Part shown: positions 40,038 through 48,689 of the stretch, piece by piece
Numbering within the stretch: position 1 is the first letter of the stretch
Layout: the number at the start of each line of letters is the position of its first letter
From: an uncultured Lachnotalea sp.
Lineage (GTDB): Bacteria; Bacillota; Clostridia; Lachnospirales; Lachnospiraceae
DNA: 50,779 nucleotides
Reading direction: 5' to 3'
Assembly: GCA_947066815.1 (NCBI GenBank)
Contig: CAMSZT010000022.1
Location: 1 to 50,779 of the forward strand
The notes under the pieces: model-generated
Database searches by the model: none
The model's input: the letters and a program-made list of their open reading frames with translations, nothing else
What the model was told of the DNA's origin: nothing
Program-made: the position numbers and the translations under genes

Positions 40038-40092
40038 GGTATCAGGTGGTTAAAAAGTGGGTTTAAATGGTGCAAAGTGGTAGATAACTGGG
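40037..40092 (+). promoter_or_regulatory. MraZ operator array
   Basis: TGG(G/T) repeats at 40037, 40047, 40058, 40068, 40078 and 40089, spaced 10 or 11 nt, one helical turn apart. MraZ is known to bind direct TGGG-type repeats with 10-nt spacing just after its own promoter, so this is a probable autoregulatory site. Confidence 0.8.
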
Positions 40093-40100
40093 TGGCACAG

Positions 40101-40535
40101 ATGACAAATCAGTTTATGGGTGAATACAATCATACGATGGACGCCAAAGGGCGTCTTATTGTTCCCGCAAAATTTCGAGAGGCAGGCGGGGACAGATTTA
40201 TCGTGACAAAAGGACTGGACAAGTGTCTTTTTGTGTTTACCCAGGATAAATGGAGTTCTGTCGTGGAAAATGTCAGCCAGATGTCGTTAACTAGTGGAAA
40301 TGCCAGAAAATTCTCGCGATTTTTCATCGGAAGCGCCGGCGAGTGCGAGGTGGACAAGCAGGGCCGGATCCTGGTTCCCGCAAGTCTCAGGACCTATGCG
40401 GGGCTGGAGAAGGAAGTGGTCCTGGTGGGAGTGGGAAGCCGGGTGGAGATCTGGAACCGGGATGCCTGGGAGGATGCCAGCGACTATGACGGGATTGAGG
40501 AGATTGCCGAAGGGCTGGAGGAGCTGAGATTTTAA
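40101..40535 (+). CDS. mraZ: Transcriptional regulator MraZ
   Basis: A 144-residue AbrB/SpoVT-like DNA-binding protein that forms rings and regulates the division cluster. Two repeats of the fold are visible, each with a DAKGR-type element: [23 protein letters not shown] and [18 protein letters not shown] (both described by position, near 5-28 and 77-95). The ATG at 40101 has TGGGTGG just upstream; the usual short form would begin at 40113. First gene of the cluster; rsmH follows 2 nt later. Confidence 0.95.
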   Translation: MTNQFMGEYNHTMDAKGRLIVPAKFREAGGDRFIVTKGLDKCLFVFTQDKWSSVVENVSQMSLTSGNARKFSRFFIGSAGECEVDKQGRILVPASLRTYAGLEKEVVLVGVGSRVEIWNRDAWEDASDYDGIEEIAEGLEELRF

Positions 40536-40537
40536 CG

Positions 40538-41473
40538 GTGGAATTTGAACATAAGTCCGTGCTGCTTGCAGAAACGGTGGAGTACCTGAACATAAAACCG
40601 GACGGCGTTTATGTGGACGGCACCCTGGGCGGAGGCGGTCACGCCGAGGCGGTGTGCAGGAGGCTGTCCGGTTTAGGAAGATACGTGGGGATCGACCAGG
40701 ATGAGGACGCCATCCGGGCGGCTGCGGCCCGCCTGGCCCCTTTCGGGGAGCGTGTGTCCATCGTCCGGGAAAATTACAGTCAGATGGGAGCGGTCCTTTC
40801 CTCCCTCGGGATCCGGGCCGTGGACGGGATCCTTCTGGATCTGGGGGTGTCTTCCTATCAGCTGGATACCCCGGAGCGGGGGTTTTCTTACCGGGAGGAT
40901 GCCGGCCTGGACATGCGCATGGACAGGAGGCAGGAAAAGACGGCGAAAGATATCGTCAACGGTTACAGCGAAGCGGAGCTGTTCCGGATGATCCGGGATT
41001 ACGGGGAGGACCGGTTTGCAAAAAACATCGCGAAACATATCGTGGCGTCCAGGAAGCGGGAGGAGATCCGCACCACAGGGCAGCTTGTGGAGATCATAAA
41101 AGGAGCGATCCCGGCAAAACTGCGGGCCGTGGGCGGCCATCCGGCCAAGCGGACCTTTCAGGCGATCCGGATCGAGCTGAACCATGAGCTGGAGGTGCTG
41201 GAGGAGTCCCTGGACGCGATGATCGGATTCTTAAAGCCGGGCGGAAGGCTCTGCATCATCACCTTCCATTCCCTGGAGGACCGGATGGTGAAGAAAAGCT
41301 TTCGGAGAAACGAAGATCCCTGTACATGCCCTCCGGGCTTTCCGGTGTGTATGTGCGGAAAGGTGAGCAGAGGAAACGTGATCACGAGAAAACCGGTTCT
41401 TCCTTCCGAGGAAGAACTCTCCGATAACAGGCGGGCGAAGAGCGCCAGGCTTCGGGTTTTTGAGCGGGCGTAG
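40538..41473 (+). CDS. rsmH: 16S rRNA m4C1402 methyltransferase
   Basis: A 311-residue SAM-dependent enzyme that N4-methylates C1402. Visible: [13 protein letters not shown], the SAM site [15 protein letters not shown] (about 27-41), [31 protein letters not shown] and the C-terminal [16 protein letters not shown] start. Length is typical (300-315). Conserved second gene of the division cluster. Confidence 0.96.
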   Translation: MEFEHKSVLLAETVEYLNIKPDGVYVDGTLGGGGHAEAVCRRLSGLGRYVGIDQDEDAIRAAAARLAPFGERVSIVRENYSQMGAVLSSLGIRAVDGILLDLGVSSYQLDTPERGFSYREDAGLDMRMDRRQEKTAKDIVNGYSEAELFRMIRDYGEDRFAKNIAKHIVASRKREEIRTTGQLVEIIKGAIPAKLRAVGGHPAKRTFQAIRIELNHELEVLEESLDAMIGFLKPGGRLCIITFHSLEDRMVKKSFRRNEDPCTCPPGFPVCMCGKVSRGNVITRKPVLPSEEELSDNRRAKSARLRVFERA

Positions 41474-41504
41474 GTTCACAGACTGCGCCCCAGGGAGGAC
41501 AGGA

Positions 41505-42002
41505 ATGACAGCAAAAAGGAATTTGACAGGACGCAGAAAAGAGGAAGAGTACGGACGGCGGCAATTGTATGTGATCGAAGGAAGTACGGCGAGAGAACTG
41601 GCTCCGAAGGAGATTCCCATACCGGAGGAGCGGTGGGAAGAGGAGGTACGGAAGAAGGCAAGGACCAGGGAGCGGGTGATGCCCATGAGTCCCACCTTTG
41701 TGATGCTCCTGGCCTTTGCCTCGGCGATGATGCTTGCGGTATGTGTCCATTACCTGCAGGTACGGGTGTCTATTTACGGAAAGATCGGGCATATCGAGAC
41801 CCTGGAGACAGAGCTTAAGGAGCTTCGGGATGTCAACGAGTCGGCCAGATCCCGGATCGAGTCGGCCTCCGACATCAGCCGGATCTACCGGATCGCCACA
41901 GAGGAGCTCGGGATGGTATATCCGGAGGACAGCCAGATCATCCGTTACGACAGGACAGAAAGCGAGTACGTGCAGCAGTATGAAAAGATCCCAGAGGAAT
42001 AG
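41505..42002 (+). CDS. ftsL: FtsL-like division protein
   Basis: A 165-residue bitopic protein: a long cytoplasmic head with many Arg/Lys/Glu, one membrane segment (about 63-85, PTFVMLLAFASAMMLAVCV) and a short external coiled coil (ETLETELKELRDVNESARSRIES) ending ATEELGMVYPEDSQII. Position between rsmH and pbpB, and this layout, mark it as FtsL, which forms the FtsL-DivIC-DivIB complex. Longer at the N-terminus than Bacillus FtsL. GGGAGGACAGGA before the ATG. It overlaps the next gene's probable start. Confidence 0.82.
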   Translation: MTAKRNLTGRRKEEEYGRRQLYVIEGSTARELAPKEIPIPEERWEEEVRKKARTRERVMPMSPTFVMLLAFASAMMLAVCVHYLQVRVSIYGKIGHIETLETELKELRDVNESARSRIESASDISRIYRIATEELGMVYPEDSQIIRYDRTESEYVQQYEKIPEE

Positions 42003-44175
42003 AGACGGCCGCGGCCGCAGAAGTTACAGAGACGATCCTGAGAGACGCGGTCAGGAGGAGACGATACGGAATGAGAAGCCCCCGAGGCATTTTCTCAGAT
42101 ATATGAAAAAAAAGCTGGCGCTCACCTTTTTATTGGTGGCGCTGGTTTTGATTGGGCTGACGGTGGCCGTGGGTTTTATCGGGAAAGAAAAGGGAGAGGA
42201 GTACGGGCAGCGGGTGCTTTCCCAGCAGACGGCCTCCTCCGGCGTCATCCCCTTCCGGAGAGGGGAGATCACCGACCGCAACGGCACGGTGCTTGCGTCC
42301 AACGAGCCGGTCTACAACCTGATCCTGGACCCCTCGGTGATCGGCTCCGGTGAGGATATCAAAGGGCCGACTCTGGACCTTCTTGTGGAATGCTACGGCT
42401 ATGACCGGGCCGATCTGGAGAAGCTGATAGCGGATCAGCCGAACAGCCAGTACATCCGCTACACGCTCCGGATGAGCGGGGAGGAGCGGGATAAATTCCT
42501 GGCGAGAGAGACGGAGATCAACGAAAATCTGGAAATCAGGGACAAGATCGACGGCGTCTGGTTTGAGACGGAATACAAACGGATCTATCCCTACTCGACC
42601 CTGGCCTGCGACCTGATCGGATTTTCCTCAAAGGACGGGTCCTTTGGCAGCTACGGGATCGAGCAGTATTACAATGAAAGGCTGGCCGGGATCTCCGGAA
42701 GGACCTACCGCTATATCAACGAGGACTCCGACGCGGAGCAGGTGATCCGGGACGCAGTGGACGGGCAGACCGTCGTGTCCACCATCGACGTGAACCTGCA
42801 GACCATCGTGGAGGAGCAGATCAAAAAATTCAATGAGGAGATCGGATCGAAAAATACGGCGGTGGTGATCATGGATCCCGACAACGGGGAGGTCCTCGCC
42901 ATGGCCTCCTACCCTTATTTTGACCTGAACGATCCCTCCGACCTGACCGCCAGCGGCTATTACACAGAGGAGGCTGTGGCCGCCATGAGCGAGGAGGAAA
43001 AGAAGGACGCCCTGGCGGGGCTGTGGGCCAATTATGTGACCCAGTCCCTCTATGAGCCGGGCTCCACGGCAAAGCCCCTGACCATCGCGGCGGGACTGGA
43101 GGAGGGGAAGCTTGCCGAGTCCAACCGCTATTACTGCGACGGCGGCTGGGACTACGCGGAGGGGAAGCGGATCAGCTGCCATAAGCTGTCGGGCCACGGG
43201 GAGCTGGATCTGGAGGGCGCCATTGTGGAGTCCTGCAACGACGCCCTGATCCAGATCGGCCAGCAGATCGGAAAGGAAGTCTTCTGCAAGTATCAGCCGG
43301 TTTTCGGCCTTGGGACACGGACCGGGATCGACCTGCCCGGTGAGGAGAACGGGATCTTAAAGAAGGAAGAGGACATGTCGGAGATCGACCTGGTGACCAA
43401 TTCTTTCGGCCAGAATTTTGACGCCACGGTGATCCAGATGGCGGCGGCCCACTGTTCCCTGATCAACGGAGGCCATTATTATACGCCCCATGTGGTGAAA
43501 GAGATCCTAAACCCCGACGGGTCCGTGGCGGAGACCATGGAGGGGACCCTGGTGCGGGAGACCGTCAGCGAGAGCACGTCAGAATTTTTAAAGAAAGCCA
43601 TGACGGCCATGGTAGATGAGCAGAGTCCCTGGTCCACGGCCATCCCCGGCTATGAGATCGGCGGAAAGACCGGCACGGCGGAGAAGCTTCCGAGGAAAGA
43701 CCGGAAATATGTGGTGTCCTTCACCAGCTTCCTGCCGGCCAGCGATCCGGAATATTTTATGATGGTGGTCATCGACGAGCCCAATGTGGAGGACCAGTCC
43801 ACCGGCGGCCATGCCACCAATCTGACCCGCTCCCTTTGGGAGGCCGTCATCCCTTATCTGAACCTGCTCCCCACCAGGGATACGGGGGAGACGCCTTCCG
43901 GGGAGACCGCGCCGGAGACACCCGCGGGGACGGCAGAGCCGGCAGGCGGGGAAGCCCCAGAGGGGAACGGAACGCCGGAAAACAGGGAAGCCCCGGAGGG
44001 GAACGGAACGCCGGAAAACGGAGAAGCCCCGGAGGGGAACGGAACGCCGGAAAACGGAGAAGCCCCGGAGGGGAATGAAGCGCCCGGAAACGGGGAGGCA
44101 CCTGAGGGGGAAGCACCCACAGAGGGAGAGAACGGGGCCTACAGCGATGGAATTTTTCAGGGAGACTTTGAATAA
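41980..44175 (+). CDS. pbpB: Penicillin-binding protein 2B-type division transpeptidase
   Basis: A 731-residue class B PBP that cross-links septal peptidoglycan. A basic cytoplasmic head (about 1-40) is followed by one membrane segment (LALTFLLVALVLIGLTVAVG), a PBP dimer domain with GEITDRNGTVLASN, and the transpeptidase: STAK (Ser about 362), SCN (about 418) and KTGTAEK (Lys about 564). After residue 630 comes an unusual tail of 12-residue EAPEGNGTPENG repeats. The start at 41980 overlaps ftsL and has a weak ribosome site; ATG at 42103 just before the membrane helix is the alternative. No PASTA domains. Confidence 0.87.
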   Translation: MKRSQRNRDGRGRRSYRDDPERRGQEETIRNEKPPRHFLRYMKKKLALTFLLVALVLIGLTVAVGFIGKEKGEEYGQRVLSQQTASSGVIPFRRGEITDRNGTVLASNEPVYNLILDPSVIGSGEDIKGPTLDLLVECYGYDRADLEKLIADQPNSQYIRYTLRMSGEERDKFLARETEINENLEIRDKIDGVWFETEYKRIYPYSTLACDLIGFSSKDGSFGSYGIEQYYNERLAGISGRTYRYINEDSDAEQVIRDAVDGQTVVSTIDVNLQTIVEEQIKKFNEEIGSKNTAVVIMDPDNGEVLAMASYPYFDLNDPSDLTASGYYTEEAVAAMSEEEKKDALAGLWANYVTQSLYEPGSTAKPLTIAAGLEEGKLAESNRYYCDGGWDYAEGKRISCHKLSGHGELDLEGAIVESCNDALIQIGQQIGKEVFCKYQPVFGLGTRTGIDLPGEENGILKKEEDMSEIDLVTNSFGQNFDATVIQMAAAHCSLINGGHYYTPHVVKEILNPDGSVAETMEGTLVRETVSESTSEFLKKAMTAMVDEQSPWSTAIPGYEIGGKTGTAEKLPRKDRKYVVSFTSFLPASDPEYFMMVVIDEPNVEDQSTGGHATNLTRSLWEAVIPYLNLLPTRDTGETPSGETAPETPAGTAEPAGGEAPEGNGTPENREAPEGNGTPENGEAPEGNGTPENGEAPEGNEAPGNGEAPEGEAPTEGENGAYSDGIFQGDFE
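43951..44094 (+). repeat. 36-bp tandem repeat in the pbpB tail
   Basis: Four 36-nt units encode EAPEGNGTPENG-type repeats, with a partial fifth unit after. The first three are almost identical at the DNA level, which points to recent expansion by slippage or recombination. The tail is outside the catalytic domain, on the outer side of the membrane. Confidence 0.85.
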
Positions 44176-44203
44176 GCTTTACTAAAAGCCTTCGGAGGGA
44201 GCC

Positions 44204-45952
44204 ATGGTTCCCAATTATACCTATCATCGTTTCAAGATTCTTGTGGTATTTGCCGTATGCCTGGCCGGCTTTGGGATCCTGGCGGCCAGGCTCGGCTATC
44301 TGATGCTGTTCCAGTCCGCCCACTACACGGCTCTGGCGGAAGAACTTCACGAGAGAGAGCGCTCCATCAAGGCGGCCAGGGGGAGGATCTACGACGCCAA
44401 CGGGGTGGTGATCGCCGACAACCGGACGGTCTGTACGGTTTCCGTGATCCACAGCCAGGTAAAAGACGCCGGCGAGGTGGCGGCCGTGCTCTCGGAAAAG
44501 CTGGGGCTCGACAGGGAGACGGTACAGAAAAAGGTGGAGAAGGTGAGTTCCAGGGAGATCATCAAATCCAACGTGGACAAATCCGTGGGGGACGACATCC
44601 GGGCCTGCGATCTGGCCGGCGTGAAGGTGGACGAGGATTATAAACGGTACTATCCATTCGGGAGCCTGGCCTCCAAGGTACTGGGCTTCACCGGCGGCGA
44701 CAATCAGGGGATCATCGGCCTGGAGGTGATCTACGAGGAATATCTGAAAGGGCAGGACGGCATGATCCTGACCCAGACGGACGCCAGGGGCGTGGAGATT
44801 GACGCGGCGGCCGAGGGCCGGGTCGAGCCGGTGGAGGGAAACAGCCTGTACCTGAGCCTGGATATGAACATCCAGAAATTCGTGGAGCAGGAAGCGAAGA
44901 AGGTCATGGAGCAGAAAAACGCAAAACAGGTGTCCGTGATCGTGATGAACCCCAAAAACGGGGAGATCCTGGCCATGGTGAACGTGCCGGAGTTTGACTT
45001 AAACGATCCCTTTACCCTGAACACGGGTGTGGATACGGCAGGTTTGAGCGAACAGGAGCTCCAGGATTTAAGGAACCGGATGTGGAGGAATTCCTGTATC
45101 AACGACACCTATGAGCCCGGCTCCACTTTCAAGATCATCACTTCGGCGGCGGGGCTGGAGGAGGGGGTGGTGACCCTCGACGACACCTTCAGCTGTCCCG
45201 GCTACCGGGTGGTGGAGGACCGGAGGATCCACTGCCACAAGGTGGCGGGCCACGGGGCGGAGACATTTCTGCAGGGGGTCATGAATTCCTGCAACCCGGT
45301 CTTCATAGAAGTGGGGTTAAGGCTGGGGACCGCGAACATGTGTAGATATTTCCGTCAGTTCGGCCTCCTTGACCGGACCGGGATCGACCTGCCGGGAGAG
45401 GCGTCGACCATCATGCACAAGGAGGAAAACATGGGGGAGGTGGAGCTTGCCACGGTCTCCTTCGGTCAGTCCTTCCAGATCACACCCATCCAGCTGATCA
45501 CCACGGCCAGCTCCATCATAAACGGAGGAGTCCGGGTGACGCCCCATTTTGCCGTGGAGGTGAGGAGCAGCGACGGCACGGCCATTGAAAAGCTGGACTG
45601 GGGCGGGGGGAAGCGGATCCTGTCGGAGGAGACCAGCGAGACCATGCGCTACGTGCTGGAACAGGTGGTGGCAGAGGGAACCGGCCACAGGGCCTATCTG
45701 GAGGGCTACCGGATCGGCGGAAAGACAGCCACCTCCGAAAAACTTCCCAGAAGTGAAAACAGATACATCGCATCCTTCCTGGGATTTGCCCCGGCCGACG
45801 ATCCCCAGGTCATCGCCCTGATCACCATCGACGAGCCGGAGGGAATCTACTACGGAGGCACCATCGCCGCCCCGGTGGTGGCGGGGATTTTTGACAATAT
45901 CCTGCCCTATCTGGGGATCGAACGGGAAGAGGCCGCTCAGGAAGCAGAATAA
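44204..45952 (+). CDS. SpoVD-like class B penicillin-binding protein
   Basis: A 582-residue class B PBP with an N-terminal membrane segment (about 10-33), AARGRIYDANGVVIADN, and a transpeptidase domain: STFK (Ser about 307), SCN (about 362) and KTATSEK (Lys about 507). The third motif is KTA, not KTG. Position right after pbpB and before mraY matches Bacillus spoVD, which acts in spore cortex synthesis; a role in division or elongation is also possible. Bacillus SpoVD has a PASTA domain, absent here. CGGAGGGAG precedes the ATG. Confidence 0.83.
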   Translation: MVPNYTYHRFKILVVFAVCLAGFGILAARLGYLMLFQSAHYTALAEELHERERSIKAARGRIYDANGVVIADNRTVCTVSVIHSQVKDAGEVAAVLSEKLGLDRETVQKKVEKVSSREIIKSNVDKSVGDDIRACDLAGVKVDEDYKRYYPFGSLASKVLGFTGGDNQGIIGLEVIYEEYLKGQDGMILTQTDARGVEIDAAAEGRVEPVEGNSLYLSLDMNIQKFVEQEAKKVMEQKNAKQVSVIVMNPKNGEILAMVNVPEFDLNDPFTLNTGVDTAGLSEQELQDLRNRMWRNSCINDTYEPGSTFKIITSAAGLEEGVVTLDDTFSCPGYRVVEDRRIHCHKVAGHGAETFLQGVMNSCNPVFIEVGLRLGTANMCRYFRQFGLLDRTGIDLPGEASTIMHKEENMGEVELATVSFGQSFQITPIQLITTASSIINGGVRVTPHFAVEVRSSDGTAIEKLDWGGGKRILSEETSETMRYVLEQVVAEGTGHRAYLEGYRIGGKTATSEKLPRSENRYIASFLGFAPADDPQVIALITIDEPEGIYYGGTIAAPVVAGIFDNILPYLGIEREEAAQEAE

Positions 45953-45955
45953 CGG

Positions 45956-45984
45956 TTGATTCTTCTTTTAAAAAGTCTTATACT
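45956..45984 (+). promoter_or_regulatory. Internal promoter before mraY
   Basis: TTGATT (45956-45961), 17-nt spacer, TATACT (45979-45984), leader about 55 nt. It would allow mraY-murD-ftsW-divIB to be expressed apart from the PBPs. Confidence 0.6.
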
Positions 45985-46045
45985 GGAACAGTTAAAGAAA
46001 GTTCAGGGGTCTTTGGAGCCCCGGATAAAATACAGGAGTGTCCAT

Positions 46046-47002
46046 ATGAAGTATGCAGCGATTATTTCCGTGTTGATCTCATTTGCCATCAGTGCCCTGC
46101 TCTGTCCGGTCCTGATCCCGTTCCTCCGGAAATTGAAGTTCGGCCAGACGATCCGGGAGGAGGGGCCCAAGGCCCATGCGAAAAAATCGGGGACGCCGAC
46201 CATGGGAGGGCTGGCGATCCTGATCAGTGTCTCCGTGACCAGCCTGTTCTTCGTGAAGGACCATCCGAAGATCATTCCGGTCCTTTTCACCACGGTTGGC
46301 TTCGGGATCGTGGGGCTCCTGGACGATTTTATCAAGGTGGTCTTAAAGCGCTCCGAGGGTTTAAAGCCCTGGCAGAAGCTTTCCGGGCAGCTGGTGATCG
46401 CGGGGATCTTCTGCTATTACCTGGTGACTTCCGACGTGGTGTCTACGGCCATGATCATCCCCTTCACGGGGGGGAAGAGCCTGGATCTCGGCTGGTTTTT
46501 TATCCCGGCCTTTTTTATCATCGTGCTGGGGACAGACAACGGGGTGAACCTGACGGATGGCCTCGACGGGCTCTGCACCAGCGTGACCATCCTGGTGGCG
46601 GTGTTCTTTTCGGTGGTCTCCGCGGGGGAGGGCGGCGGCATCGAGCCGGTGACGGCAGCAGTGGTGGGAAGCCTTTTGGGGTTCCTGGTGTTCAACGCCT
46701 ATCCGGCCAAGGTCTTCATGGGGGACACGGGCTCCCTGGCCCTGGGCGGCTTTGTGGTGTCCAGCGCCTTCATGCTCCGGCTTCCGATCTTTATCCTGCT
46801 GGTGGGCTTTATCTATTTTGCCGAGACCCTCTCCGTCATGCTGCAGGTGACCTGGTTCAAAGCCACCCACGGGAAGCGGCTGTTCCGTATGGCCCCCATC
46901 CATCACCATTTTGAGCTGGGGGGCTGGTCGGAGACCAGGGTCGTGACGGTGTTTTCCACGATCACAGCGATCCTCTGTTTGGTCGCCTACATGGCCCTTT
47001 GA
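46046..47002 (+). CDS. mraY: Phospho-N-acetylmuramoyl-pentapeptide transferase
   Basis: A 318-residue polytopic enzyme that makes lipid I from UDP-MurNAc-pentapeptide and undecaprenyl phosphate. Visible: about ten membrane segments, EGPKAHAKKSGTPTMGG, LLDDFIKV with the Asp pair, DNGVNLTDGLDGL, FMGDTGSLALGG and the terminal IHHHFELGGWSE. AGGAGTGT precedes ATG 46046; an in-frame start at 45956 lies in the promoter. A 210-bp palindromic element separates it from murD. Confidence 0.95.
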   Translation: MKYAAIISVLISFAISALLCPVLIPFLRKLKFGQTIREEGPKAHAKKSGTPTMGGLAILISVSVTSLFFVKDHPKIIPVLFTTVGFGIVGLLDDFIKVVLKRSEGLKPWQKLSGQLVIAGIFCYYLVTSDVVSTAMIIPFTGGKSLDLGWFFIPAFFIIVLGTDNGVNLTDGLDGLCTSVTILVAVFFSVVSAGEGGGIEPVTAAVVGSLLGFLVFNAYPAKVFMGDTGSLALGGFVVSSAFMLRLPIFILLVGFIYFAETLSVMLQVTWFKATHGKRLFRMAPIHHHFELGGWSETRVVTVFSTITAILCLVAYMAL

Positions 47003-47010
47003 TATTAGTC

Positions 47011-47220
47011 AGGTAATTGCGAAACTTAAAATTTGCTGAATATTCTGACAATATTTCCGGGAAAAGCCCTCTGCGCCGTGGAAGCAAGACCAGGGAAGGC
47101 AGGAGGAACTCTTTTCCGAGTGACTTCTGTGGTTCTGGGCTTGCTGGAACGTTTGGCGCTGCAGGCTTTGGACGGACATATTGGCAGAATATTCACGCAA
47201 TCTCGCATTTCGCGATCACC
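47011..47220. repeat. Palindromic repeat family 2, long copy (210 bp)
   Basis: The ends are imperfect inverted repeats of about 48 bp, starting AGGTAATTGCGAAA on the left and, on the complement, AGGTGATCGCGAAA on the right, each continuing to a shared GAATATTCTG..AATAT block. The interior of about 115 bp has no good frame. It lies 8 nt after the mraY stop and breaks the usual tight mraY-murD spacing. Confidence 0.8.
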
Positions 47221-47250
47221 TACTTGATATAGGATAGGAAAGGAGAGACG

Positions 47251-48591
47251 ATGGAGAGAACCATACTTGTGGCGGGAGGCGGCATAAGCGGGATCGGCGC
47301 CGCCGGGATGCTTTTAGACACGGGCGCTTCCGTGATCTTATATGACGGAAATGAAGATCTGGATCAGGAGGCACTGCGGGCGAGGTTTCCGGGAAAAGAG
47401 ATCCGGATCGTGGTGGGAGAGCTTCCGGACGAGGTGATCCGGCAGGTTTCGGCCTGCGTGATCAGCCCGGGGATCCCCCTGAAGGTCCCCTTTGTAAAAC
47501 AGCTTAAGGCGGCCGGAGTCCCTGTCTGGAGCGAGATCGAGGCGGCTTTCCGCCATGGGAAGGGACGGCTGGCGGCCATCACCGGTACCAACGGGAAGAC
47601 CACCACCACGGCCCTGACAGGCCAGATCTTCGGAAATTATTTTGAGAGCAGCTTCGTGGTGGGAAATATCGGGACGGCCTACACGAAAGAGGCCCTTCGG
47701 ATGACGGAGGAGTCCGTCACGGCGGCAGAGGTGTCCAGCTTCCAGCTGGAGACCATCGACACCTTTCATCCCCAGGTCAGCGCCATTTTAAACCTGACGC
47801 CGGATCATCTGGACCGCCATGGATCCATGGAGGAATATATCCGGGTGAAGGAGCTGGTGACGAAGAACCAGACGGAGCAGGATACCTGTGTCCTGAATCA
47901 CGAGGACGAGGTGCTCCGCGCCTTCGGCGAACGCCTTCCGGCCCGGGTGTTCTGGTTTGGCAGCAGGAGACGGATCCCGGGCGGGATCTATCTGGAGGGA
48001 GACTGGATCGTCAGCGAGCTTTCCGGAGAGAGGGAGCCGGTGGTAAAGACAGGGGAACTGCAGATCCTGGGCGTCCACAACTATGAGAATGCCATGGCGG
48101 CCGCGGCCGTCTCCTTCGCTATGGGCGTGCCCATGGAGGTGATCCGAAAGACCCTGCGTGAATTCAAGGCCGTGGAGCATCGGATCGAATTTGTGACGGA
48201 GCAGGGCGGGGTGGCCTACTATAACGACTCCAAGGGGACCAATCCGGATGCGGCTATCCAGGGGATCCGGGCCATGGACCGGCCCACGGTGCTGATCGCA
48301 GGAGGCTATGACAAGGGTTCGGATTACCGGGAATGGCTCCTTGCCTGTAAGGAAAGGGTGAGGGAGCTGATCCTTCTGGGGGCGACGGCAGAGAAGATCG
48401 CCCGGGAGGCGGAGGAGTTGGGATTTACGAAGATCCGCTTCGCCTCCTCCATGGAGGAGGCGGTGGGGCTTGCAAAGGACGCGGCAGAGCCGGGGGACGC
48501 CGTGCTCCTCTCTCCGGCCTGTGCCAGCTGGGGGATGTTCAAAAACTATGAGGAGCGCGGAAGGATCTTTAAGGGATCAGTGCTGCCGTGA
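47251..48591 (+). CDS. murD: UDP-N-acetylmuramoyl-L-alanine--D-glutamate ligase
   Basis: A 446-residue Mur ligase that adds D-Glu to UDP-MurNAc-L-Ala. Visible: N-terminal Rossmann part VAGGGISGIGAAGML, P-loop ITGTNGKTTTTALT (about 110-123), EVSSFQLE, LNLTPDHLDRHG, the EHRIEFV turn and YNDSKGTNPDA. Length is typical (430-460). AGGAAAGGAGAG precedes the ATG. Confidence 0.96.
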   Translation: MERTILVAGGGISGIGAAGMLLDTGASVILYDGNEDLDQEALRARFPGKEIRIVVGELPDEVIRQVSACVISPGIPLKVPFVKQLKAAGVPVWSEIEAAFRHGKGRLAAITGTNGKTTTTALTGQIFGNYFESSFVVGNIGTAYTKEALRMTEESVTAAEVSSFQLETIDTFHPQVSAILNLTPDHLDRHGSMEEYIRVKELVTKNQTEQDTCVLNHEDEVLRAFGERLPARVFWFGSRRRIPGGIYLEGDWIVSELSGEREPVVKTGELQILGVHNYENAMAAAAVSFAMGVPMEVIRKTLREFKAVEHRIEFVTEQGGVAYYNDSKGTNPDAAIQGIRAMDRPTVLIAGGYDKGSDYREWLLACKERVRELILLGATAEKIAREAEELGFTKIRFASSMEEAVGLAKDAAEPGDAVLLSPACASWGMFKNYEERGRIFKGSVLP

Positions 48592-48689
48592 TCTTTGCGG
48601 GAAAACGGCAGGGCGTGACCGTCCCGCCTGTTTCCGGGGCGTGAGGGAGACGGCCGGAGAAGGAAAGCGGAAATCGGAGAGGGCAGAGC

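Larger units (their letters stand above)
39790..40100. other. Gap between the Spo0E-like gene and mraZ
   Basis: No gene in 311 nt. From left to right it holds a perfect GGCGCC-GTC-GGCGCC palindrome, the terminator at 39908-39947, the mraZ promoter and the operator repeats. Confidence 0.6.
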
